Positions 21,490 to 33,186 are shown, numbered from the stretch's first letter. The stretch is 64,000 bases of DNA from Pulicaria dysenterica (GCA_947179395.2 OX359295.1:16762083-16826082), one strand, 5' to 3'. Notes: generated by a model from the letters alone, not told the origin. Numbers and translations: made by a program.

Positions 21490-22206
21490 TGTAGGACCGT
21501 GGGGGTTCTAAACTAACACCCTAATGCTAGGACTGATCTAGGATGAGAAATAGTGCGGAATATCTATTTCCCAAACCTCCTAAGGATTCTAAGATCTGCT
21601 TAGGTGTCCGGCACACAGTTAACACGAAGAACACACAGAGAAAAACGAAGAACAACTCTAAGAACTCACACAGAATGCTTAAGGCTGCCCTTGGATTCGA
21701 GATTAACACTAAGTTCGTGATTACCGAGGTTAAATGTATGATTACGAAGGCTCACTAAGGCTTAAGGTCGATTTCCGGTAGTTATATGCAGTTACGGACG
21801 ATTACTGACCATTACCCGCGCTAATACGAAGTTAATCAGTATTTATAGTATGCAAAACACATATTTCCTTAATTTTATTTCCACTACGCACGTAATGCTC
21901 TGCACTACGTACATAGTTAGTCCAGTACGCACGTACCGGGTGTTTTAATAATAATAAATTTAACTTTAATCGACCACCTCACCACGCACGTAGTGAGCTC
22001 CACTACGCACGTAGTGAGCTTCATCACTCACGTGATGACCTTCACTCATACTTAAACTTCCAAACACATGACTAAGTACTTGTAAGCTTAAGACAAACAT
22101 AAGTAACCACTTAGAATGTATAAACATGCAAACCATTAATCAAAACACATTTGAATTAACATTTCAAATAACATGTATGTATTGGATTGACAATTATGCA
22201 CCAACA
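21490..22206 (-). repeat. 5' LTR of element C
   Basis: 717 bp. On the minus strand it begins TGTTGGTGCATAATTGTC and ends GGTCCTACA. TACGCACG-type motifs recur at about 21880-22030. The right end abuts the gag of element E. Its partner LTR is not in the window. Confidence 0.85.
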
Positions 22207-22821
22207 AAAAGAGATGCTAGACACTTTGACCGTTGCATATGAAGGTACTGAAGAAGTGTAGGAAAACAAGAAACTCCTTCTGGTAAGAGAATATGAGTTT
22301 TTCTTTGCTCATAAAGGTGAAAGTCTAACTCAGACCTACACCAGATTCAACTGCCTTATTAATGACTAAAGAAGGGCAGATGTTCCCAAGAGCAATAAGG
22401 AGCTTGTAAACAAGTTTCTAGACTCTCTCCCAGAATCTTGGGATCATTTCATCACTGTGCTTAAACATGGTGAGAAAATCAAGGGTCTTACACTGGTTGG
22501 TTTATATGGAAACCTTATGAATCATGGACAATGAGTAAAACAAAGGAAACTCTCTACCAAGGATGTGAAGGAGGCTGCAAAAGCTCCAACTACTGCCCTT
22601 GTATCTAAGGATACAAGATCTAAGAGTTTTGCAGCAGTGGTGGATGAATCAATTGATGAGGAAAAAGAAGAGGAAACTTCTGATGAAGAGCAGGTGGCTG
22701 ATGGGGATGAAGATCTGGAGAACATGGATAGCATTGAAGCTGCTGTTGAGCAGGCTGGTATGTTGGTTAAAAGGTTCAAGCCCTTCTTGAAAAGAAAGGG
22801 TGTTAAGAGGTTTGAGAAAAA
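22207..22821 (+). pseudogene. Gag capsid region of element E, degraded
   Basis: Plus-strand copia gag remnant. Peptides such as EMLDTLTVAYEGTEEV, TQTYTRFNCLIN, NKFLDSLPESWDHFITVLKHG and an acidic stretch EEKEEETSDEEQ can be read, with stops (for example near 22250, 22366 and 22533). The 5' end was cut off by insertion of C. The frame shifts by one base in the A run at 22814-22820, after which the zinc knuckle follows in another frame. Confidence 0.75.
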
Positions 22822-23963
22822 AACCCTTCAAAGGAGAAAGAGCCATGTCAAAACCAAAGGCTTCTGAAGGTTGTTTTTCTTGTGGCAAGACTGGTCACTA
22901 TGCCAGTGAATGTAAGTCTAGAGGAAACATAGGCTTCAAGGGTTCCTCAAGCTCAGACAGCAAGATTGATTATGATGCTAAATATAAGAAGCTTCTTGCT
23001 GCTGTCCTTGACAAGAAGAAGAAGAAGGCTCAGAACAGGGTGCTGGTAGCTGAAGAAGAAGATTGGGCTGAGGAAGATCTCTCAAGTGATGAATATGAGG
23101 TCCTCACAGCTCAGTTCCGTTTGATGGCTAACACAGCATGTACAAGTTCCTTTGATGAGGACATGAAGAAAGCTGCTAAAGCTTGTACTTCTCCTGACTG
23201 GGATCCCTCTTCTATGTATCAGGTTGGAAAATTTATTAACTATGAAGATAATGAAAAGAACACTATGTTTGATTATCTATGTATTGAGTTTCAGTCAAAT
23301 ATTCAAAGAGAAAAGAAGCTAAAATTAGAAATAGAATCACTAAAAGAGAGATTAAGTCTTAAAGATGAGAAACTGAAACAAATGACAAAACTGGAAGATG
23401 ATTTAGCTAATCAAAAAATACTTAATCAGATCTTGATAAAAGAAACCAATGAAGCAACAATAAAGTTTAATGACCTTCAAAAAGTAGTTAGATCTTGGTG
23501 TGTATCTGCTGAGAAAACCACTCAGTGTGTCAATGAGCAGATTCCAAAACAAGTTCAAGCTATTATTGGTGGAAATTATTCCCAAGCTGCTAACTGTGGT
23601 GATTTTAGCAAGAACATAAATATCTTAGAAAAAACTGATATTTTACCTCTTACTTTTCAAAAGATTGTAAAAGGAAAAAGTATTATCAATAACAGATTCG
23701 TTAAAAGTACAAGTACTCAGCTGAAAGACTCAACCACTTCAAAAGTTGATTCAAGTTCTATTATTTTGACAGATAGCAAAAGTACTGAAAATTTAATTGT
23801 GAAGAAAGTAAGTAAAGGAATGGAATCATTTGTTGAGACCAATGAGACATTCTGTTGTCAAACCTTGAAAGCTGATACATTAAATTTAGGAACTCAGCTG
23901 ACTGAAAATTCTTTAGCTATTGATATTACATCAGCTGATCAAAAAGTAGATGATAACTGCTAA
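22822..23963 (+). pseudogene. Gag C-terminal part of element E: CCHC knuckle and coiled coil
   Basis: The open frame (usable from the ATG at 22800) shows a knuckle CFSCGKTGHYASEC, then a Lys-rich and acidic linker (LLAAVLDKKKKKAQN, EEEDWAEEDLSSDEYE). A strongly heptad-like segment follows (REKKLKLEIESLKERLSLKD through ATIKFNDLQKVV), then a Ser/Thr-rich tail to a TAA at 23961-23963. The order gag, knuckle, coiled coil is known from plant copia polyproteins upstream of protease. Protease and later domains are absent in the window, because the G fragment begins at 24049. It could be misread as a host coiled-coil protein, but the knuckle and the gag upstream argue otherwise. Confidence 0.75.
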
Positions 23964-24048
23964 GCTGATATCCTGTCAGCTGATCATGGATCCTCTTCTG
24001 TTTGTTTAGCTGATCAAACATCACTTCAAACTCTTTTAATAGGAGAAA

Positions 24049-24385
24049 CTTGTTAGAATCGGCCCGATAATATATGTACGCCTTATAGCACTGCCGATGA
24101 TGTATGGGCCTATAAGAGTCATAAACCGACATGAAAACAAATAAGGTTGAGGGACCAAAGATGGCAAAAGTGGAAGTTAGCAATGCAGGCCATGATAGCG
24201 CCGCTAACTTCACGAGTTAGCGCCGCTAACTGTTAAAGGTTAGCGCCGCTACGGTTGCATGTGCTTTATGTCATATCGAAGTCAGGCCGCGTTAGCGCCG
24301 CTAACGGGTTAAGGTTTAGCGCCGCAAACCCTTGGTTAGCGCCGCTAACCCTGTTAGGAATTGGCTAAGGCATTGAAACTGTTGG
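24049..24385 (+). repeat. Truncated LTR fragment G, related to the A/B LTRs
   Basis: Begins TGTTAGAATCGGCCCG and follows the 5' part of the A and B LTRs on the plus strand (GATGATGTATGGGCCTAT, then GGGACCAA...GGCAAAAG). It includes six near-palindromes from 24194 to 24349, one diverged. It stops without an LTR end where the first array LTR begins. The 5 bases AAACT occur at 24044-24048 and again at 24376-24380. Confidence 0.75.
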
Positions 24386-25164
24386 AGATGCAAAGTTAAA
24401 ACTGTTAATGGACTTTGTGAAAACAGTTCAAAACTGTTAAGAAGAATTCTAATAAAACAGTCGAGGACTGTTAGCTGTAATACGAAGACAGTTGTAACTA
24501 ACAGTTGCTGTAAGCTTTACAACTGTTAGTCCAAGAGATCAGAACTGTTAGTACAAAGTTTACAACTGTTAGAAGACCTTGAAGAGAAGACTGTTAGAAG
24601 AAGATCAGAACTGTTTCATTCAACAAACAGTTTCAGTTAAGCTATTTATGGAAAATGCTATCTTCTTGGATTTGAAGTATATCTTTAACAAAGTTTGAAG
24701 ATTTTCAAGATTATCTCAGAAGATAGAAGTTTACCTAACTGTCAACTTATCAAGGAGGATCAAGAGTCTATAAATATTCGATTAGAATATAGATCTCATA
24801 TCATAATTCTTTTTGCATTCGTACGTAATTGTTATTTGCTTTCAGAAATTCTTTTAGCCTCTAAGTTTCTTTTGAAACCTAAGAACAGATTGTGTTCTTC
24901 GTCTAACATAAGAAGTTAAATTGGAGGTGTAGGTGAATATTGTAATCATCGATTGGTTATCAATAAACATCGTTTTAGCAGTATTACTTTGTGTTTATTA
25001 ATTGAATTGCTCTTGTATTCAAAACCTTTTTAATCAATTGAGTGTGATTCCGCAACTTCTTAATTGATTGTGATCAAAACTATGGATTGTCTTTTTAACA
25101 ACTCTGACTTTATTTCAAAAGATAATTCTTGTTATTTGATATTAAGTAATATCCGATCCTGACA
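24386..25164 (+). repeat. Array LTR 1 (left edge)
   Basis: 779 bp; first base is A instead of T. PBS 25167-25179, TATAAATA 24769-24776. It is more diverged than its neighbours and shares variants with the right-edge LTRs (GCTGTAAGC in place of GATGTAAGC, CTTTTAGCC). Confidence 0.9.
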
Positions 25165-25320
25165 AGTGGTATCAGAGCCTTATCATTAAGGTTCCATTGA
25201 TCACCAGTTGAAGGTTTTTGCACCAATCTGCTGTGGTTCTTAATTTAGAGTTTTTCTAAAGTTTAATTGTGTTTTTCAATCACCATACTACAATGGAGAC
25301 CAGTGGGTCTTCTGACAACT

Positions 25321-26589
25321 ATGGGATTTGGGTCCAACATTCGTGTTCCCATGCTCAAACCAACTGATTTTGAGATGTGGAAACTATGAATCAAGCAGCA
25401 TATCCAATTAATGGACTATGCTATTTGGGAAATCATAGAAAAGGACCCCATTACTACTGTTGATTTAGATGAAACAGGAAAACCAAAGAAGAAACCACCA
25501 CCAAAAACTGATGCTGAAAAGAAAGAAAGGATGATCGAGATGAAAGCACTCAGCATCCTTCAGATTGCTATCCCCAATGAGTATCAGCATCAATTCAAAA
25601 AGTTTGATGATGCTCATGAACTATGGAATGCATTAGAGAAGAGGTTTGCGGGGAATACTAGTTCCAAAAGGAATCAAAGGGATATACTAAAACAAGCTTA
25701 TGAGAACTTTACTAGTGGAAAGAATGAGAGTATTACTCAATTATTTGATAGGTTCTATAAGCTGGTGAGTCAATTGGAGAGTGCTAAGGTTAGACTAGAA
25801 CAAGATTAGATCAATAGAAAGTTTCTTAGGTCCTTAGGTGAAGAGGGGACAGTCTATGCTGCACAATGGAGAACAAAAGATTCTCTAGAGGATATAGAGT
25901 TAGACGATCTATACAACAGCTTGATAGTGTTTGAGGGAGAGATAGAGGGAAAAAGAAAGTCTGTTACCCCTAGCCACAATGCTTCTCTTCTTTCATTCTC
26001 AGGTATGGACTCAAACCATTCTTTAACTAACTCTGTTGATGGTTATGAAGGTACTAGTTCTGCTGTTGGACTAGATGTAAACACTCCTGATGCTATACTT
26101 GAAGCCTTTCTTGCTAGCCATGTACATTCAACCCTCACGAATGAGGATCTTGAACAAGTGCATCCTAATGATCTTGAGGAGATGGATCTCAAATGGCAGA
26201 TGGCCATGTTAACTGTTAGAGCCAAAAGGTTTATCAAAGGAACTGGAAGGCAGAACATGAACATCAGAGCTGATGGCAAAGCTGGTTTTGACAAGTCAAA
26301 AGTTAGATGTTTTAAATGTCAACAGTATGGTCACTTTACCAGAGAGTGCAGATCAGGTGGACAAGGCCAGAATCAAGGACAATGGCCAACTCAAACCTCC
26401 TCAGCATTGGTATCACAAGAAGGACATGGGTTTGATTGGAGTGATCAAGCAGAGGAAGCCACTAACAACAAGGCATTGATGGCATTAACTGATTCCTCCA
26501 TCAAACTTGATTCACCAGAATCAGAAGACATTCAGGTATCTTCTAAACTCTGTCATAATCAATATTGCAAGGATCAGAAGACAGGTTGA
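25321..26589 (+). pseudogene. Array gag 1
   Basis: 1,269 bp, full-length frame with stops at 25387-25389 (TGA for Arg) and 25807-25809 (TAG after EQD). The start used is the ATG at 25321, as in units 2-12. The upstream ATG at 25293 is in another frame. Confidence 0.85.
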
Positions 26590-27364
26590 TGCAAAGTTAA
26601 AACTGTTAATGAACTTTGTGAAAATAGTTCAAGACTGTTAGAAGGATTCTGATAAAACAGTCGAGGACTGTTAGCTGTAATACGAAGACAGTTGTAACTA
26701 ACAGTTGATGTAAGCTTTACATCTGTTAGTCCAAGAGATCAGAACTGTTAGTACAAAGTTTACAACTGTTAGAAGACCTTGAAGAGAAGACTGTTAGAAG
26801 AAGATCAGAACTGTTTCATTCAACAAACAGTTTCAGTTGAGCTATTTATGGAAAATGCTATCTTCTTGGATTTGAAGTATATCTTTAACAAAGTTTGAAG
26901 ATTTTCAAGATTATCTCAGAAGATAGAAGATTACCTAACTGTCAACTTATCAAGTAGGATCAAGAGTCTATAAATACTCGATTAGAATATAGATCTCATA
27001 TCATAATTGTTTTTGCATTCGTACGTAATTGTTATTTGCTTTCAGAAATTCATTTAGTCTCTAAGTTTCTTTTGAAACCTAAGAACAGATTGTGTTCTTC
27101 GTCTAACATAAGAAGTTAGATTGGAGGTGTAGGTGAATATTGTAATCATCGATTGGTTATCAATAAACATCGTTTTGGCAGTATTACTTTGTGTTTATTA
27201 ATTGAATTGCTCTTGTATTCAAAACCTTTTTAATCAATTGAGTGTGATTCCGCAACTTCTTAATTGATTGTGATCAAAACTATGGATTGTCTTTTTAACA
27301 ACCTTGACTTTATTTCAAAAGATAATTCTTGTTATTTGATATTAAGTAATATCTGATCCTGACA
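26587..27364 (+). repeat. Array LTR 2 (reference copy)
   Basis: 778 bp, TG...CA. TATAAATA 26969-26976, AATAAA 27162-27167, PBS 27367-27379. This suggests U3 of about 410 bp, R of roughly 185 bp and U5 of roughly 180 bp. The PBS is two bases from the LTR end. Confidence 0.93.
26598..26845 (+). promoter_or_regulatory. ACTGTT/AACAGT cluster in U3 of LTR 2
   Basis: About a dozen copies of CTGTT or its complement AACAG in 250 bp, most as ACTGTTAG or AACAGTT. They match the plant MYB core (CNGTTR / YAACNG). The cluster lies 120-370 bp upstream of the TATA box and is repeated in every full array LTR. Binding by MYB factors is inference. Confidence 0.55.
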
Positions 27365-27520
27365 AGTGGTATCAGAGCCTTATCATTAAGGTTCCATTGA
27401 TCACCAGTTGAAGGTTTTTGCACCAATCTGCTGTCGTTCTTAATTTAGAGTTTTTCTAAAGTTTAATTGTGTTTTTCAATCACCATACTGCAATGGAGTC
27501 CAGTGGATCTTCTGACAACT

Positions 27521-28788
27521 ATGGGATCTGGGTCCAACATTCGTGTTCCCATGCTCAAACCAACTGATTTTGAGATGTGGAAACTAAGAATCAAGCAGCA
27601 TATCCAATTAATGGACTATGCTATTTGGGAAATCATAGAAAAGGACCCCATTACTACTGTTGATTTAGATGAAACAGGAAAACCAAAGAAGAAACCACCA
27701 CCAAAAACTGATGCTGAAAAGAAAGAAAGGATGATCGAGATGAAAGCACTCAGCATCCTTCAGATTGCTATCCCCAATGAGTATCAGCATCAATTCAAAA
27801 AGTTTGATGATGCTCATGAACTATGGAATGCATTAGAGAAGAGGTTTGCGGGGAATACTAGTTCCAAAAGGAATCAAAGGGATATACTAAAACAAGCTTA
27901 TGAGAACTTTACTAGTGGAAAGAATGAGAGTATTACTCAATTATTTGATAGGTTCTATAAGCTGGTGAGTCAATTGGAGAGTGCTAAGGTTAGACTAGAA
28001 CAAGATTAGATCAATAGAAAGTTTCTTAGGTCCTTAGGTGAAGAGTGGACAGTCTATGCTGCACAATGGAGAACCAAAGATTCTCTAGAGGATATAGAGT
28101 TAGACGATCTATAGAACAGCTTGATAGTGTTTGAGGGAGAGATAGAGGGAAAAAAAAGTCTGTTACCGCTAGCCACAATGCTGCTCTTCTTTCATCCTCA
28201 GGTATGGACTCAAACCATTCTTTAACTAACTCTGTTGATGGTTATGAAGGTACTAGTTCTGCTGTTGGACTAGATGTAAACACTCCTGATGCTATACTTG
28301 AAGCCTTTTTTGCTAGCCATGTACATTCAACCCTCACGAATGAGGATCTTGAACAAGTGCATCCTAATGATCTTGAGGAGATGGATCTCAAATGGCAGAT
28401 GGCCATGTTAACTGTCAGAGCCAAAAGGTTTATCAAAAGAACTGGAAGGCAGAACATGAACTTCAGAGCTGATGGCAAAGCTGGTTTTGACAAGTCAAAA
28501 GTTAGATGTTTTAAATGTCAACAGTATGGTCACTTTGCCAGAGAGTGCAGATCAGGTGGACAAGGCCAGAATCAAGGACAACGGCCAACTCAAACCTCCT
28601 CAGCATTGGTATCACAAGAAGGACATGGGTTTGATTGGAGTGATCAAGCAGAGGAAGCCACTAACAACAAGGCATTGATGGCATTAACTGATTCCTCCAT
28701 CAAACTTGATTCACCAGAATCAGAAGACATTCAGGTATCTTCTAAACTCTGTCATAATCAATATTGCAAGGATCAGAAGACAGGTTGA
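27521..28788 (+). pseudogene. Array gag 2
   Basis: From ATG GGA TCT at 27521. The first part is open for 162 codons to TAG at 28007-28009. There is a further TAG at 28111-28113, unique to this unit, and a one-base loss in the A run near 28150 that shifts the frame. The last 194 codons from 28204 are open and hold the CCHC knuckle. Confidence 0.87.
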
Positions 28789-29563
28789 TGCAAAGTTAAA
28801 ACTGTTAATGAACTTTGTGAAAATAGTTCAAGACTGTTAGAAGGATTCTGATAAAACAGTCGAGGACTGTTAGCTGTAATACGAAGACAGTTGTAACTAA
28901 CAGTTGATGTAAGCTTTACATCTGTTAGTCCAAGAGATCAGAACTGTTAGTACAAAGTTTACAACTGTTAGAAGACCTTGAAGAGAAGACTGTTAGAAGA
29001 AAATCAGAACTGTTTCATTCAACAAACAGTTTCAGTTGAGCTATTTATGGAAAATGCTATCTTCTTGGATTTGAAGTATATCTTTAACAAAGTTTGAAGA
29101 TTTTCAAGATTATCTCAGAAGATAGAAGATTACCTAACTGTCAACTTATCAAGGAGGATCAAGAGTCTATAAATACTCGATTAGAATATAGATCTCATAT
29201 CATAATTGTTTTTGCATTCGTACGTAATTGTTATTTGCTTTCAGAAATTCATTTAGTCTCTAAGTTTCTTTTGAAACCTAAGAACAGATTGTGTTCTTCG
29301 TCTAACATAAGAAGTTAGATTGTAGGTGTAGGTGAATATTGTAATCATCGATTGGTTATCAATAAACATCGTTTTGGCAGTATTACTTTGTGTTTATTAA
29401 TTGAATTGCTCTTGTATTCAAAACCTTTTTAATCAATTGAGTGTGATTCCGCAACTTCTTAATTGATTGTGATCAAAACTATGGATTGTCTTTTTAACAA
29501 CCTTGACTTTATTTCAAAAGATAATTCTTGTTATTTGATATTAAGTAATATCCGATCCTGACA
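28786..29563 (+). repeat. Array LTR 3
   Basis: 778 bp. TATAAATA from 29168; PBS 29566-29578. Nearly identical to LTR 2. Confidence 0.93.
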
Positions 29564-29719
29564 AGTGGTATCAGAGCCTTATCATTAAGGTTCCATTGAT
29601 CACCAGTTGAAGGTTTTTGCACCAATCTGCTGTCGTTCTTAATTTAGAGTTTTTCTAAAGTTTAATTGTGTTTTTCAATCACCATACTGCAATGGAGTCC
29701 AGTGGATCTTCTGACAACT

Positions 29720-30987
29720 ATGGGATCTGGGTCCAACATTCGTGTTCCCATGCTCAAACCAACTGATTTTGAGATGTGGAAACTAAGAATCAAGCAGCAT
29801 ATCCAATTAATGGACTATGCTATTTGGGAAATCATAGAAAAGGACCCCATTACTACTGTTGATTTAGATGAAACAGGAAAACCAAAGAAGAAACCACCAC
29901 CAAAAACTGATGCTGAAAAGAAAGAAAGGATGATCGAGATGAAAGCACTCAGCATCCTTCAGATTGCTATCCCCAATGAGTATCAGCATCAATTCAAAAA
30001 GTTTGATGATGCTCATGAACTATGGAATGCATTAGAGAAGAGGTTTGCGGGGAATACTAGTTCCAAAAGGAATCAAAGGGATATACTAAAACAAGCTTAT
30101 GAGAACTTTACTAGTGGAAAGAATGAGAGTATTACTCAATTATTTGATAGGTTCTATAAGCTGGTGAGTCAATTGGAGAGTGCTAAGGTTAGACTAGAAC
30201 AAGATTAGATCAATAGAAAGTTTCTTAGGTCCTTAGGTGAAGAGTGGACAGTCTATGCTGCACAATGGAGAACCAAAGATTCTCTAGAGGATATAGAGTT
30301 AGACGATCTATACAACAGCTTGATAGTGTTTGAGGGAGAGATAGAGGGAAAAAAAAGTCTGTTACCCCTAGCCACAATGCTGCTCTTCTTTCATCCTCAG
30401 GTATGGACTCAAACCATTCTTTAACTAACTCTGTTGATGGTTATGAAGGTACTAGTTCTGCTTTTGGAGTAGATGTAAACACTCCTGATGCTATACTTGA
30501 AGCCTTTTTTGCTAGCCATGTACATTCAACCCTCACGAATGAGGATCTTGAACAAGTGCATCCTAATGATCTTGAGGAGATGGATCTCAAATGGCAGATG
30601 GCCATGTTAACTGTTAGAGCCAAAAGGTTTATCAAAAGAACTGGAAGGCAGAACATGAACTTCAGAGCTAATGGCAAAGCTGGTTTTGACAAGTCAAAAG
30701 TTAGATGTTTTAAATGTCAACAGTATGGTCACTTTACCAGAGAGTGCAGATCAGGTGGACAAGGCCAGAATCAAGGACAACGGCCAAGTCAAACCTCCTC
30801 AGCATTGGTATCACAAGAAGGACATGGGTTTGATTGGAGTGATCAAGCAGAGGAAGCCACTAACAACAAGGCATTGATGGCATTAACTGATTCCTCCATC
30901 AAACTTGATTCACCAGAATCAGAAGACATTCAGGTATCTTCTAAACTCTGTCATAATCAATATTGCAAGGATCAGAAGACAGGTTGA
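29720..30987 (+). pseudogene. Array gag 3
   Basis: Like gag 2, with TAG at 30206-30208 and the same A-run loss, but without the extra TAG. Private changes give AFGVDV for AVGLDV and FRANGK for FRADGK. Confidence 0.87.
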
Positions 30988-31762
30988 TGCAAAGTTAAAA
31001 CTGTTAATGAACTTTGTGAAAATAGTTCAAGACTGTTAAAAGGATTCTGATAAAACAGTCGAGGACTGTTAGCTGTAATACGAAGACAGTTGTAACTAAC
31101 AGTTGATGTAAGCTTTACATCTGTTAGTCCAAGAGATCAGAACTGTTAGTACAAAGTTTACAACTGTTAGAAGACCTTGAAGAGAAGACTGTTAGAAGAA
31201 GATCAGAACTGTTTCATTCAACAAACAGTTTCAGTTGAGCTATTTATGGAAAATGCTATCTTCTTGGATTTGAAGTATATCTTTAACAAAGTTTGAAGAT
31301 TTTCAAGATTATCTCAGAAGATAGAAGATTACCTAACTGTCAACTTATCAAGGAGGATCAAGAGTCTATAAATACTCGATTAGAATATAGATCTCATATC
31401 ATAATTGTTTTTGCATTCGTACGTAATTGTTATTTGCTTTCAGAAATTCATTTAGTCTCTAAGTTTCTTTTGAAACCTAAGAACAGATTGTGTTCTTCGT
31501 CTAACATAAGAAGTTAGATTGGAGGTGTAGGTGAATATTGTAATCATCGATTGGTTATCAATAAACATCGTTTTGGCAGTATTACTTTGTGTTTATTAAT
31601 TGAATTGCTCTTGTATTCAAAACCTTTTTAATCAATTGAGTGTGATTCCGCAACTTCTTAATTGATTGTGATCAAAACTATGGATTGTCTTTTTAACAAC
31701 CTTGACTTTATTTCAAAAGATAATTCTTGTTATTTGATATTAAGTAATATCCGATCCTGACA
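30985..31762 (+). repeat. Array LTR 4
   Basis: 778 bp. TATAAATA from 31367; PBS 31765-31777. One of the ACTGTTAG sites reads ACTGTTAA here. Confidence 0.93.
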
Positions 31763-31918
31763 AGTGGTATCAGAGCCTTATCATTAAGGTTCCATTGATC
31801 ACCAGTTGAAGGTTTTTGCACCAATCTGCTGTCGTTCTTAATTTAGAGTTTTTCTAAAGTTTAATTGTGTTTTTCAATCACCATACTGCAATGGAGTCCA
31901 GTGGATCTTCTGACAACT

Positions 31919-33186
31919 ATGGGATCTGGGTCCAACATTCGTGTTCCCATGCTCAAACCAACTGATTTTGAGATGTGGAAACTAAGAATCAAGCATCATA
32001 TCCAATTAATGGACTATGCTATTTGGGAAATCATAGAAAAGGACCCCATTACTACTGTTGATTTAGATGAAACAGGAAAACCAAAGAAGAAACCACCACC
32101 AAAAACTGATGCTGAAAAGAAATAAAGGATGATCGAGATGAAAGCACTCAGCATCCTTCAGATTGCTATCCCCAATGAGTATCAGCATCAATTCAGAAAG
32201 TTTGATGATGCTCATGAACTATGGAATGCATTAGAGAAGAGGTTTGCGGGGAATACTAGTTGCAAAAGGAATCAAAGGGATATACTAAAACAAGCTTATG
32301 AGAACTTTACTAGTGGAAAGAATGAGAGTATTACTCAATTATTTGATAGGTTCTATAAGCTGGTGAGTCAATTGGAGAGTGCTAAGGTTAGACTAGAACA
32401 AGATTAGATCAATAGAAAGTTTCTTACGTCCTTAGGTGAAGAGTGGACAGTCTATGCTGCACAATGGAGAACCAAAGATTCTCTAGAGGATATAGAGTTA
32501 GGCGATCTATACAACAGCTTGATAGTGTTTGAGGGAGAGATAGAGGGAAAAAAAGGTCTGTTACCCCTAGCCACAATGCTGCTCTTCTTTCATCCTCAGG
32601 TATGGACTCAAACCATTCTTTAACTAACTCTGTTGATGGTTATGAAGGTACTAGTTCTGCTGTTGGACTAGATGTAAACACTCCTGATGCTATACTTGAA
32701 GCCTTTTTTGCTAGCCATGTACATTCAACCCTCATGAATGAGGATCTTGAACAAGTGCATCCTAATGATCTTGAGAAGATGGATCTCAAATGGCAGATGG
32801 CCATGTTAACTGTCAGAGCCAAAAGGTTTATCAAAAGAACTGGAAGGCAGAACATGAACTTCAGAGCTGATGGCAAAGCTGGTTTTGACAAGTCAAAAGT
32901 TAGATGTTTTAAATGTCAACAGTATGGTCACTTTACCAGAGAGTGCAGATCAGGTGGACAAGGCCAGAATCAAGGACAACGGCCAACTCAAACCTCCTCA
33001 GCATTGGTATCACAAGAAGGACATGGGTTTGATTGGAGTGATCAAGCAGAGGAAGCCACTAACAACAAGGCATTGATGGCATTAACTGATTCCTCCATCA
33101 AACTTGATTCACCAGAATCAGAAGACATTCAGGTATCTTCTAAACTCTGTCATAATCAATATTGCAAGGATCAGAAGACAGGTTGA
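31919..33186 (+). pseudogene. Array gag 4
   Basis: TAA at 32123-32125 (the codon after AEKK), TAG at 32405-32407, and a shortened A run near 32550. Shares the CTTACGTCC and CTCATGAATG variants with unit 5, so 4 and 5 are sisters. Confidence 0.87.

Larger units (their letters stand above)
1..22206 (-). mobile_element. Copia element C, deletion derivative, split by element A; 3' end outside the window
   Basis: In element order from the right: 5' LTR 21490-22206, PBS 21474-21486, motif-rich leader, gag start 20834-20592, then element A, then gag 4795-4002, a zinc knuckle fused to reverse transcriptase 3990-3344, and RNase H 3343-2570. The two gag halves join in frame across the CTGAT duplication (4791-4795 and 20592-20596). 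Protease, integrase and the first half of RT are missing. No matching 3' LTR is seen between 1 and 2570, so the element probably continues beyond the left edge, with 1-309 as a possible extra ORF. C itself sits in the gag of element E; the bases after its LTR are AAAAG (22207-22211), but the other TSD copy is not in view. Confidence 0.8.

Noticed and set aside
22814..22820. Programmed frameshift at the A run in the gag of E
   Set aside because: The upstream frame already has several stops and copia elements normally use one frame; a simple indel in a homopolymer is more likely.
22800..23963. Host coiled-coil protein gene
   Set aside because: Begins with a retroviral-type CCHC knuckle, follows a degraded copia gag, and ends in AT-rich decayed sequence; better read as gag of element E.
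24695..24919. 74-codon plus-strand frame repeated in each array LTR
   Set aside because: Spans the TATA box and the probable transcription start of the LTR; not expected to be translated and without a domain.
26043..26294. 83-codon minus-strand frame repeated in every array unit
   Set aside because: Antisense shadow of the gag knuckle region. It survives only because gag is conserved between units.
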